64,000 nt of DNA from Dankookia rubra (GTDB taxonomy: Bacteria > Pseudomonadota > Alphaproteobacteria > Acetobacterales > Acetobacteraceae). The stretch covers positions 1-64,000 of the forward strand of contig NZ_SMSJ01000013.1 of the NCBI RefSeq assembly GCF_004355005.1, written 5' to 3'. Under the pieces are notes generated by a model, which was not told the origin of the DNA, did no database searches, and saw only the letters and a list, made by a program, of their open reading frames with translations. Made by a program: the position numbers and the translations under genes. Shown here one piece after another: positions 33,672 to 41,586 of this stretch. The stretch's first letter is position 1. Every line of letters starts with the position of its first letter.

Positions 33672-34985
33672 TCAGAACAGCGGGATCGCCCCGACCAGCA
33701 CCCCCGCTGCCAGCATCACCGCCGCCATGCCGAGCGCCCATGGCAGGGTGAAGCGCTGGTGCGCGCCGAAGTCGATCTCGCAGAGCCCGACCAGCAGGTA
33801 GGTGGAGGCCACCAGCGGGCTCAGCAGGTGGACCTGCTGCCCGACGAGCGAGGCGCGGCCGATCGCCTCGGCGCTGTGGCCATAGGCGGCGCCGGCCTCG
33901 GCCAGGATCGGCAGGATGCCGAAGTAGAAGGCGTCGTTCGAGATCAGGAAGGTGAAGGGCAGGCTGACCAGCGCGGTGATCAGCGGGATGAACTGCCCGG
34001 CGCCCTCCGGGATGATGGCGGTGACGCTTTTCGCCATCGCATCCACCATGCCGGTGCCGGACAGGATGCCGGTGAAGATGCCGGCCGCGAAGATGAGCGA
34101 GACGACGGCCAGCACGTTCGGTGCATGCGCGGCGATGCGGCGCTTCTGCTCCGCCAGGTCGGGATAGTTGATGACCATGGCGATGGCGAAGCCGATCATG
34201 AAGAGCACCGGCAGCGGCAGCACGCCGAGCAGCAGGCAGGCCATCAGTGCCACGGTCAGGCCGAGGTTCACGTAGAGCAGGTGCGGCCGACGCTCCGGCG
34301 GCAGCGGCGCCACCGTGTCGACCGTGCCGCCGAGCGGGGTGGCGACGTCGTCGAGCCCCGGCAGAACGACCACGCCGATCCGCGCGCGTTCCCGCCGGCC
34401 GAGCACCCAGGCGACGAAGACGGCGAAGCCGAGGCAGGCGACCATGGTCGGGATCAGCGGGACGAAGAGCGCGTTGACGTCAACATGCAGCGCGCTGGCG
34501 GCGCGCGCGGTCGGGCCGCCCCAGGGCGTCAGGTTCATGTTGCCGGCGGCCAGCATGATGACGCAGGCGGCGTAGAGCGGGTTCATCCCCAGTCGGCGGA
34601 ACAGCGGCAGCATGGCCGTGGTGGTGATGATGTAGGAAGTCGAGCTGTCGCCATCGAGCGAGACGACGGAGGCCAGCACCGTGGTGCCGATCATGATCCG
34701 CACCGGGTCGCCCTTCACCAGCCGCAGCACGGTGCGCGCCACCGGGTCGAACAGCCCGGCATCGATCATGATGCCGAAGTACAGGATGGCGAACAGCAGC
34801 AGCACGCCGGTCGGCGCCAGGTTGCGGATGCCGGCGATCATCATCGGCCCCATGGTGCCGCCGAAGCCGCCGATCAGGGCAAAGGCGATCGGCACCAGGA
34901 TCAGCGCCAACAGCGCCGAGAGCCGGTCCGTCATGATCAGCGTCATGAAGACCAGCACCATGCCATAGGCGAGCAGTGTCAGCAT
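33672..34985 (-). CDS. CitMHS family metal-citrate:proton symporter
   Basis: 437-residue inner-membrane transporter with about 11-12 helices. ATG 34985 follows GGGGAGGATGC. The family signature is strong: LDGDSSTSYIITTTAMLPLF and MLAAGNMNLTPWGGPTARAA, and near the C-terminus FTFLISNDAFYFGILPILAE. CitMHS proteins import citrate in complex with Mg2+, Ca2+ or other divalent ions, with protons. It lies 139 bases after the FecA-like receptor gene on the same strand, suggesting metal-citrate uptake across both membranes. Confidence 0.9.
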   Translation of the reverse strand: MLTLLAYGMVLVFMTLIMTDRLSALLALILVPIAFALIGGFGGTMGPMMIAGIRNLAPTGVLLLFAILYFGIMIDAGLFDPVARTVLRLVKGDPVRIMIGTTVLASVVSLDGDSSTSYIITTTAMLPLFRRLGMNPLYAACVIMLAAGNMNLTPWGGPTARAASALHVDVNALFVPLIPTMVACLGFAVFVAWVLGRRERARIGVVVLPGLDDVATPLGGTVDTVAPLPPERRPHLLYVNLGLTVALMACLLLGVLPLPVLFMIGFAIAMVINYPDLAEQKRRIAAHAPNVLAVVSLIFAAGIFTGILSGTGMVDAMAKSVTAIIPEGAGQFIPLITALVSLPFTFLISNDAFYFGILPILAEAGAAYGHSAEAIGRASLVGQQVHLLSPLVASTYLLVGLCEIDFGAHQRFTLPWALGMAAVMLAAGVLVGAIPLF

Positions 34986-35124
34986 GCATCCTCCCCGGCC
35001 GCCGCCATGCGAATGGACCGCATGGCGGCCAGGCGGGGCATTGCCCTTGGGTCCGGCGCGGCGGCCGGCCCTTGTGCTTTTGCCTAGCGAACCCCCCCGG
35101 TCGCCACAAGATGCCGCCTTCGTT

Positions 35125-37194
35125 TCAGAACGCGATCCGGGTGCCGAGATACAGGCTCCGCCCCTCGCCGGGATAGAAGACCGCGGTCGAGACCTTGCTG
35201 GCATCGGTGATGGTGCCGAGGTCGGAGACGTAGCGCTTGTTCGTCAGGTTCCGCGCGTCGAGGAAGACCGAGACGCCCGGCCCGACCGTCACCCCCGCTT
35301 CCAGCCCCAGCTTGATGTAGCTGTTGGCGCGGAGGGTATTGGCATAGTCCGCCCAGGCGCCCTGCGGCACCCAGTCCAGTGCCGGCCGCACGAAGAAGCG
35401 GTCGGGCTGCGCATAGGCGAGGGTGGTCCGCAGCACGTGCGGCGGCAGGCCGGCAATGCGGTTGTCGCCATACTGGCGGTCGGCGCGGAAGCGGAAGTCG
35501 TTGAAGGTCCAGACCTGGCCGAGGGTGAGGCGATCCCCCGCCGCCAGCAGCCCCTGCCACAGGTCGTAGCGCCCGGCCAACTCGATCCCCTGGTTCACCG
35601 TTGTGCCGGCGTTGAAGGTGCTGGCGGGGATCGAGGGATTGACCGTGTATTGCAGCAACTGCCCGCGCAGGTTGCTGCGGAACAGCGTCGCGTCCCAGCT
35701 GCCGCGCTCGAAGCGGCCGCGGGTGCCGAGCTCGACCGTCCAAGCCCGCTGCGCCTGCAGGGGTACCCAGAGCGGTTGGTTGTTGACCGTCTGCAGCTGG
35801 TCGGAAAAGTCGGGCACGTCCTGGCTGCGGGTGATGTTGGCGAAGGCCTGCACCTCCGGCCGCGGCTGCCAGAGCAGGCCGAGCTTCGGGTTCAGCCCGT
35901 CATAGGTGCGGCTGTACTGCTGGTTGGTCAGCCGGTTCTCGTAGTCGCGCTCGTTCCGCAGCGCCTTCGCGCCGGCGACCAGGGCGAGGCCGGGCAGCAC
36001 CCAGAGCCGGTTCTCGAGGAAGGCCTCGTAGTTCTGCGCCCGCTGCACGCCGTTCGCGGTCAGCGCGCCGCGCGAGCCGCGGTTGTTGACGTATTGCAGC
36101 GCGTCGTTGGTGCCGGCGAAGTAGCGGCCGCCGACCACCAGGTCGTTCCTCAACCCGCCGACCGTGAAGGCCTGGGTCCAGCGCGGCGCGATCCCCCAGG
36201 TCAGCCCGTCCTGGTCGAGCACCTGGAAGATCGGGTGGTAGAGCGACTTGTGGATCACCCAGCTGTCGAGGTCGAGCTGCCCCGCATCCAGCCGGACCGT
36301 GGTGCGGTTGGCGAAGCGCTCGACCTGGACGTTGCGCGCCTGGTTGCCCGAGAGCGCCTGCGCATTGGCGATGCGGGGCGTGTTCAGCGCCTGGCCTAGC
36401 GTCAAGGCGCCGGGCAGCAGCTGCCGCGTGCCGTAGATGCCGGCATAGAAGCGCGTCTCGACGGTGTCGGAGATGCGGTAGCCGACATTCGCGTTGAACT
36501 GGTCGTAGCTGCCGCGGCTGTGCTGGCGCCAGCCATCGGTCGAGAAATGGGAGAAGTTGGCCAGCGCGTCGGCCTCGCCGAGGATCCGCGAGACCTGGCC
36601 GGAGAGCCGCCAGGTCCCCCAGACCCCAGCCTCGGCGCGGAGGATGTTCGGCGCCTCGGCGGTATGGGCGGTCGGGGTGGTGAAGTTGATCGCGCCGCCG
36701 AGGGTGGAGGCGCCATAGGCCAGCGCATTGCCGCCGGGGAAGACCGCGGCGCTGCGCAGCGCCAGCGGGTCGATCTGGTAGAAGTCGCCGCTGCCGTCGG
36801 CCAGGTTCACCGGGATGCCGTCCTGCAGCACCTCGAGCCCCCGCAGATGGAAGCCGCGGGCGATGCCGGAGCCGCGGACGGAGAGCCGCAGCTCCTGCCC
36901 GTAGCGGTCCTGCACGAAGAGGCCGGGCGTATCGGACAGCACGTCGCGCAGGGTGAAGGCGCGGCGGTTCCGGAACTCCTCCGCCTCGATGAAGCGGGCA
37001 GCGGCGGGCGTCTGCTCCACCTGCTTCCGCTGCTCGGCGACGGAGGGGGCGGTGAGCGATCCCGGCGCCCGTCCGACCACCTCCAGTTCCGGCAGCGTGG
37101 TGACCGGCTCCTGGCCCGTCCCCTGGGCCAGCACCGTGGCCGGCAGCAGGGCGAGCAGCAGCGCCCCGCCGGGGGCGCGCGTTTGGACTGGCAT
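35125..37194 (-). CDS. TonB-dependent outer-membrane receptor, FecA-like
   Basis: 689 residues from ATG 37194 with AGGAGA upstream. Signal peptide (GALLLALLPATVLAQ), then a TonB-box-like TLPELEVVGRA, a plug domain (LRDVLSDTPGLFVQDRYGQE, SGIARGFHLRGLEVLQDG, INFTTP) and a C-terminal beta-barrel ending in LYLGTRIAF with the terminal Phe typical of outer-membrane proteins. The plug resembles the FecA (ferric citrate receptor) group. There is no N-terminal signalling extension, so FecR-type regulation is not expected. It lies between a DUF2946 gene and CitMHS. Confidence 0.88.
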   Translation of the reverse strand: MPVQTRAPGGALLLALLPATVLAQGTGQEPVTTLPELEVVGRAPGSLTAPSVAEQRKQVEQTPAAARFIEAEEFRNRRAFTLRDVLSDTPGLFVQDRYGQELRLSVRGSGIARGFHLRGLEVLQDGIPVNLADGSGDFYQIDPLALRSAAVFPGGNALAYGASTLGGAINFTTPTAHTAEAPNILRAEAGVWGTWRLSGQVSRILGEADALANFSHFSTDGWRQHSRGSYDQFNANVGYRISDTVETRFYAGIYGTRQLLPGALTLGQALNTPRIANAQALSGNQARNVQVERFANRTTVRLDAGQLDLDSWVIHKSLYHPIFQVLDQDGLTWGIAPRWTQAFTVGGLRNDLVVGGRYFAGTNDALQYVNNRGSRGALTANGVQRAQNYEAFLENRLWVLPGLALVAGAKALRNERDYENRLTNQQYSRTYDGLNPKLGLLWQPRPEVQAFANITRSQDVPDFSDQLQTVNNQPLWVPLQAQRAWTVELGTRGRFERGSWDATLFRSNLRGQLLQYTVNPSIPASTFNAGTTVNQGIELAGRYDLWQGLLAAGDRLTLGQVWTFNDFRFRADRQYGDNRIAGLPPHVLRTTLAYAQPDRFFVRPALDWVPQGAWADYANTLRANSYIKLGLEAGVTVGPGVSVFLDARNLTNKRYVSDLGTITDASKVSTAVFYPGEGRSLYLGTRIAF

Positions 37195-37249
37195 GGCGAT
37201 CTCCTGACGACGGTAAGCCAGGCCGCGGCGCGGCGTGGCAGGCGTGGCG

Positions 37250-37621
37250 TCAGGCGATGGGCGGCGCGCGCGGTTGTTGCGGCGGGGCGCGGGCGGGGGA
37301 GGGCGGCAGGCCGGCGACCCTGGCCGTGCGGTCCGCGGCGAAGTAGCGGAAGGCGGTGGCGGCGACCCTCGGCGCCTCCGGCCCCGGGGCGGCGCTGCCG
37401 GGGCAGAGCGGGCAGCTGTCATGCGCCGCGGGAGCCGGCGCGCGGGGCTGGCCGTCCTCGCCGATCACCAGGGTGCGGAGGCCCTCGGCGCCGCAGATCT
37501 CGATGGAATGGCCGCCGCCGCCGGTCGCCAGGGGAGCAAGGCAATGCGCGAAGGCCGTCCCCCACTGCAGCGACAGCAGCAGGGCGAGCACGACCCTGAG
37601 GGTTGGCGCGCGACGGACCAT
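37250..37621 (-). CDS. DUF2946 family secreted protein
   Basis: 123 residues from ATG 37621, with a signal peptide (LRVVLALLLSLQWGTAFAHC). The mature part holds two Cys-containing segments, SIEICGAEGLRTL and HDSCPLCPGSAAP, the CxxC and neighbouring His being the family feature and a plausible metal site. The C-terminus is Pro/Arg-rich. DUF2946 genes often sit beside TonB receptors, as here (56 bases upstream of one on the same strand), suggesting a role in metal handling; no member's activity is established to my knowledge. Confidence 0.75.
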   Translation of the reverse strand: MVRRAPTLRVVLALLLSLQWGTAFAHCLAPLATGGGGHSIEICGAEGLRTLVIGEDGQPRAPAPAAHDSCPLCPGSAAPGPEAPRVAATAFRYFAADRTARVAGLPPSPARAPPQQPRAPPIA

Positions 37622-37708
37622 TGCGCGGCTATGCCGGATCGGGCGGCGCAAGTCACCCCTGCCGCGATGGCAATTGACCGGCGCCGGCATCCGCAGGACT
37701 GTCCGGCC

Positions 37709-39148
37709 ATGCCCGACGACCAGCCGCTGCCCGCCCCTCTCCTCGACCGCCTCGCCGCCCTGCTCGGCCCGCGCGGGCTGCTGACCGACCCCGCCGACCT
37801 TGAGCCGCACCTGGCCGACTGGCGCGCGCTGTACCGCGGCCGGACCCCTTGCGTCGTCCGCCCCGGCTCGGTCGCCGAGCTGGCCGAGGCGGTGAGGCTT
37901 TGCGCCGCCGCCGGCACCCCGCTGGTGCCGCAGGGCGGCAATACCTCGATGGTCGGCGGCGCGACGCCGGACGAGGGCGGCCGGCAGGTCGTTGTCTCGC
38001 TCGCCCGGCTGAACCGGATCCGCGACATCGACCCGCTCGACATGACCATGACGGCCGAGGCCGGCCTGGTGCTGAAGGCGGCGCAGGATGCCGCGGCCGG
38101 CGCCGGGTGCCTCTTCCCGCTTTCGCTGGGCGCCGAGGGGACGGCGACGGTCGGCGGCGTGCTCTCGACCAATGCCGGCGGCAACACCACGGTGCGCTAC
38201 GGCAATGCCCGCGACCTGATGCTGGGGCTCGAGGTGGTGCTGCCGGACGGCCAGGTCTGGAACGGCCTGCGGCGGCTCCGGAAGGACAATACCGGCTACG
38301 CGCTGCGGCACCTTTTCGTCGGCGCCGAGGGGACGCTCGGCTTCATCACCGCGGCCGTGCTGCGGCTCTTTCCCCGCGCCCGCGAATCGGAGGTCGGCTT
38401 CTGCGCGGTGCGGGACGAAGAGGCCGCGCTGGCGCTGTTCCGCCGCTTCCGCGACCGCGACGAGGGCGCGGTTCGGGCCTTCGAATACATGTCGGGCGAG
38501 GGCGTCGGCTTCTACGCGAAGCATATCGAGGGCGGCAACGTCCCGCTACCCGGCCATGCCCATTACGTGCTGGTCGACCTCGCCTCCTCCCGGCCCCCCG
38601 AGGGAGGAAACACGGGGCTGCGCGCCCTGCTCGAGGCGGTGCTCGAGGAGGCGATGGAGGCGGGCGAGGTGCTCGACGCCGCAATCGGCGAGAGCGAGGC
38701 GCAGCGCGCCGCCCTCTGGCGGATCCGCGAGGAGCACCCGGAGGCGCAGAAGCGCGAGGGCGCCAGCGTGAAGAACGACGTCTCCGTTCCGGTGAGCAAA
38801 ACCCCGGAGCTGATCCGGCGGTCGTCGGAAGCCTGCGCCCGGCTGATCCCCGGCATCCGCCCGGTGCCCTTCGGCCATCTCGGCGACGGCAACATCCACA
38901 TGAACCTGGAACAGCCGGTCGGCATGGACGGGGCCGCCTTCCTGGCCCGCAGCCACGACATCATGGAGACGGTGAACGAGGTGGTGCGCGACCTCGGCGG
39001 CAGCTTCTCGGCCGAGCACGGGATCGGCCGGCTCAAGACCGACATGATGGCGGATTGGCGCGGCGGGGCGGAGTTGGACCTGATGCAGCGGATCAAGGCG
39101 GCGGTCGACCCGCAGGGCCTGATGAACCCGGGAAAGGTGCTGCCCTAG
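37709..39148 (+). CDS. FAD-binding 2-hydroxyacid dehydrogenase (GlcD/D2HGDH type)
   Basis: 479-residue flavoprotein of the vanillyl-alcohol oxidase fold. The FAD domain has VRPGSVAELAEAVRLCAAAG, LVPQGGNTSMVGGATP and GTATVGGVLSTNAGGN. The C-terminal FAD-linked oxidase domain shows VPFGHLGDGNIHMNLEQP (His metal or substrate ligands) and SAEHGIGRLKTDMM. This pattern fits D-2-hydroxyglutarate, D-lactate or glycolate dehydrogenases; without GlcE/GlcF neighbours D-2-hydroxyglutarate or D-lactate is more likely. ATG 37709 lies in a short divergent gap with DUF2946. Confidence 0.88.
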   Translation: MPDDQPLPAPLLDRLAALLGPRGLLTDPADLEPHLADWRALYRGRTPCVVRPGSVAELAEAVRLCAAAGTPLVPQGGNTSMVGGATPDEGGRQVVVSLARLNRIRDIDPLDMTMTAEAGLVLKAAQDAAAGAGCLFPLSLGAEGTATVGGVLSTNAGGNTTVRYGNARDLMLGLEVVLPDGQVWNGLRRLRKDNTGYALRHLFVGAEGTLGFITAAVLRLFPRARESEVGFCAVRDEEAALALFRRFRDRDEGAVRAFEYMSGEGVGFYAKHIEGGNVPLPGHAHYVLVDLASSRPPEGGNTGLRALLEAVLEEAMEAGEVLDAAIGESEAQRAALWRIREEHPEAQKREGASVKNDVSVPVSKTPELIRRSSEACARLIPGIRPVPFGHLGDGNIHMNLEQPVGMDGAAFLARSHDIMETVNEVVRDLGGSFSAEHGIGRLKTDMMADWRGGAELDLMQRIKAAVDPQGLMNPGKVLP

Positions 39149-39277
39149 CGGCGGTACCGCCCGGCTGCCGCCGCGGCCCGGGCCCGGCGCTTCGGCCACA
39201 CCTGCGGCCTCGGCGCAACATCCCCCTTGCTTGCGCTTTCCCCATGCCACCGCCGCCGCTAGGGTGCGCGCGACCTC

Positions 39278-40465
39278 ATGACCCGGCTCGACAGTTACAT
39301 CTTCCGCCAGCTGGCCGCCGCCCTCCTCGCCGTGACCATCGGGCTCGCGGCGCTGGTCTGGCTCACCCAGTCGCTCCGGTTCATCGAGCTGGTGCTCGAC
39401 CGCGGGCTCTCGTTCCTGGTTTTTATCGAGTTGACTGGCCTGCTGCTGCCGAGCTTCTTCGCCGTCATCCTGCCCATCACCACCTTCGTGGTGATCCTCT
39501 TCGTCTATGTCCGCCTCTCGGCCGACCGCGAACTGGTGGTGATGCGCGCCGCCGGGATCTCGCAATGGCGGCTGGCCCGGCCGGCGCTCGCCCTGGCGGG
39601 CCTCGCAGTTCTCACCTGCTACGCGCTCAACCTCTGGCTGGTCCCGGCCAGCCAGGCCGCCTTCCGCGCCTGGCAATACGAGATCCGCAACCAGCTCGCC
39701 GCCATCCTGGTGCAGGAAGGGGTGTTCAGCTCGGTCGGCGACGACCTGACCGTCTATGCCCGCTACCGCGACCGCGACGGCACGCTGCGCGGCATCCTGG
39801 TGCATGACGCGCGGGAACGCGGCGCCCCGGTCACCATCCTGGCCGAGGCCGGCCGCATCACTCCGGGCCCCAACGGCCCGCGCGTCACGCTCGAGAACGG
39901 CGAGCGGCAGCAGGTGGAACGCGTCCCCGCGCCGGCCGGCAGCCCGCCCGGCACCCCGGCCAGCACCCGGCTCTCGGTGCTGTCCTTCACCGAGAACAGC
40001 ATCGACCTGGCCCGCACCAGCCGCGGCGCGACCGGCGAGGGCGGCGAGCGCTACCGCAACGCGCAGGAGCGCACCATCGACGAGCTGCTGCACCCCGACC
40101 CGGCCGACCATGTCCCCGACCGCGACCTGCGCCGCTTCAAGGCGGAGGCGCATCAGCGCCTGGCCTCGCCGCTGAACGCCGTCGGCTTCGGGCTGGTGGC
40201 GCTGGCCACCGCGCTGACCGGGCAATTCCGCCGGCATGGCGGCGGGCTGCGGCTCTTCACCGGCATCCTGGTGGTGGTCGCGCTGCTCGCGATCGGGCTG
40301 ATGACCAACAATCTGGCGGCGCGGCAGAATGCCATGATCCCGCTGATCTGGGTGAATGCGCTGGTCCCCGGCCTGGTCGCCGCCTGGGCGATCAGCGGCC
40401 TGCCCGGCCTGCCGCAATGGCGCCGGCCCAGGCCGCCCCAGCTCGGTCCGGCGAATCCGGCATGA
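39278..40465 (+). CDS. lptF: LPS export ABC transporter permease LptF
   Basis: 395-residue inner-membrane subunit of the LptB2FGC complex that extracts lipopolysaccharide from the inner membrane. ATG 39278. Layout: helices in the first 110 residues (LAALLAVTIGLAALVWLTQS), the coupling segment SADRELVVMRAAGISQW, a periplasmic jellyroll of about 160 residues, then three C-terminal helices (LFTGILVVVALLAIGLMTNN). The stop overlaps the lptG start (ATGA). LptA, LptB and LptC are not in the window. Confidence 0.93.
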   Translation: MTRLDSYIFRQLAAALLAVTIGLAALVWLTQSLRFIELVLDRGLSFLVFIELTGLLLPSFFAVILPITTFVVILFVYVRLSADRELVVMRAAGISQWRLARPALALAGLAVLTCYALNLWLVPASQAAFRAWQYEIRNQLAAILVQEGVFSSVGDDLTVYARYRDRDGTLRGILVHDARERGAPVTILAEAGRITPGPNGPRVTLENGERQQVERVPAPAGSPPGTPASTRLSVLSFTENSIDLARTSRGATGEGGERYRNAQERTIDELLHPDPADHVPDRDLRRFKAEAHQRLASPLNAVGFGLVALATALTGQFRRHGGGLRLFTGILVVVALLAIGLMTNNLAARQNAMIPLIWVNALVPGLVAAWAISGLPGLPQWRRPRPPQLGPANPA

Positions 40466-41586
40466 CCCTTGCCACCACGCTCACGCTCTATGTCGCGCGA
40501 CGCTTCCTGGCGGCGACCTTCGCCATGCTGGCCGGGCTGACCCTGCTGGTGGCGCTGTTCGACTTCATCGAGCTGCTGCGCCGCGCCGCGACCCGGGCCG
40601 ATGCCGGCTTCGCCCTGGTTGCCACCATCGCCGGGCTGCGGCTGCCCTTCGTCGCGCTGCAGATCCTGCCCTTCGCCATCCTGCTGGGCGGCATTCTCGC
40701 CTTCTGGCGGCTGACCCGCTCCTCGGAGCTGGTGGTGGCCCGCGCCGCCGGCATCTCCGCCTGGGGCTTCCTGTCGGGGCCGCTGGTCGTCGCGCTGCTG
40801 TTCGGCGTGCTCGGTACCGTCGCGGTCTCGCCGCTGTCCTCCGTCATGCTCGCCCGCGCCGAGCGGCTGGACTATGCCTATCTCCGCGCTAGCGCGGGCC
40901 TCACCGCCATTGCCGGCGGCAGGCTCTGGCTGCGCCAGGCGGACCGCGAGCTCGACCCGCAGGGCGTCGCCATCCTGTCCGGCCGCCCGCTGGCGGCGAA
41001 GCCCGGGGCGAAGCCGGGCGACTTCACCCTGACCGATGTCAGCCTTTGGCGGCTGGCCGCCAACGACCGGCCGCTGGCGCGGATCGAGGCGCCGCGCGCC
41101 CGGCTGCTGCCCGGCCGCTGGGCGCTGGAGGACAGCGTCACCTTCAATGCCGACCGCAGCGCCGGGCCGCGCGCGCTGGTCTACTTCCCCACCGACCTCA
41201 CGCCCGACCGGATCGAGAACAGCTTCGCCTCGCCCGACACGCTGTCCTTCTGGGCGCTGCCCGGCTTCATCGCGGTGCTGGAAGCCGCCGGCTTCTCCGC
41301 GGTGCGGCACCAGCTGCACTTCCAGAGCCTGCTGGCCCTGCCGGTGCTGGCCGCCGCCATGGCGCTGCTCTCGGCCGGGTTCTCGATGCGCACCTCCCGC
41401 CGCGGCGGCGTCGCGCAGATGATCGGCGCCGGCGTCGCCGCCGGCTTCGCGCTCTTCGTGCTAGACAAAATCACCAGCGAGTTCGGCGAGGCGGGCACCC
41501 TGCCGGTCGAGCTCGCCGCCTGGGCGCCGACCATCGCCGGATTGCTGCTGGCGCTTGCATTGCTCCTGCATCTGGAGGACGGATGA
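40462..41586 (+). CDS. lptG: LPS export ABC transporter permease LptG
   Basis: 374 residues from ATG 40462, coupled to lptF by a four-base overlap. Same architecture as LptF: helices (TFAMLAGLTLLVALFDFIEL), coupling segment RSSELVVARAAGISAWGF, periplasmic domain, and C-terminal helices with SAGFSMRTSRRGGVAQMIGA typical of LptG. With LptF it forms the membrane core of the LPS extractor. The stop overlaps lptD by four bases. Confidence 0.93.
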   Translation: MTLATTLTLYVARRFLAATFAMLAGLTLLVALFDFIELLRRAATRADAGFALVATIAGLRLPFVALQILPFAILLGGILAFWRLTRSSELVVARAAGISAWGFLSGPLVVALLFGVLGTVAVSPLSSVMLARAERLDYAYLRASAGLTAIAGGRLWLRQADRELDPQGVAILSGRPLAAKPGAKPGDFTLTDVSLWRLAANDRPLARIEAPRARLLPGRWALEDSVTFNADRSAGPRALVYFPTDLTPDRIENSFASPDTLSFWALPGFIAVLEAAGFSAVRHQLHFQSLLALPVLAAAMALLSAGFSMRTSRRGGVAQMIGAGVAAGFALFVLDKITSEFGEAGTLPVELAAWAPTIAGLLLALALLLHLEDG

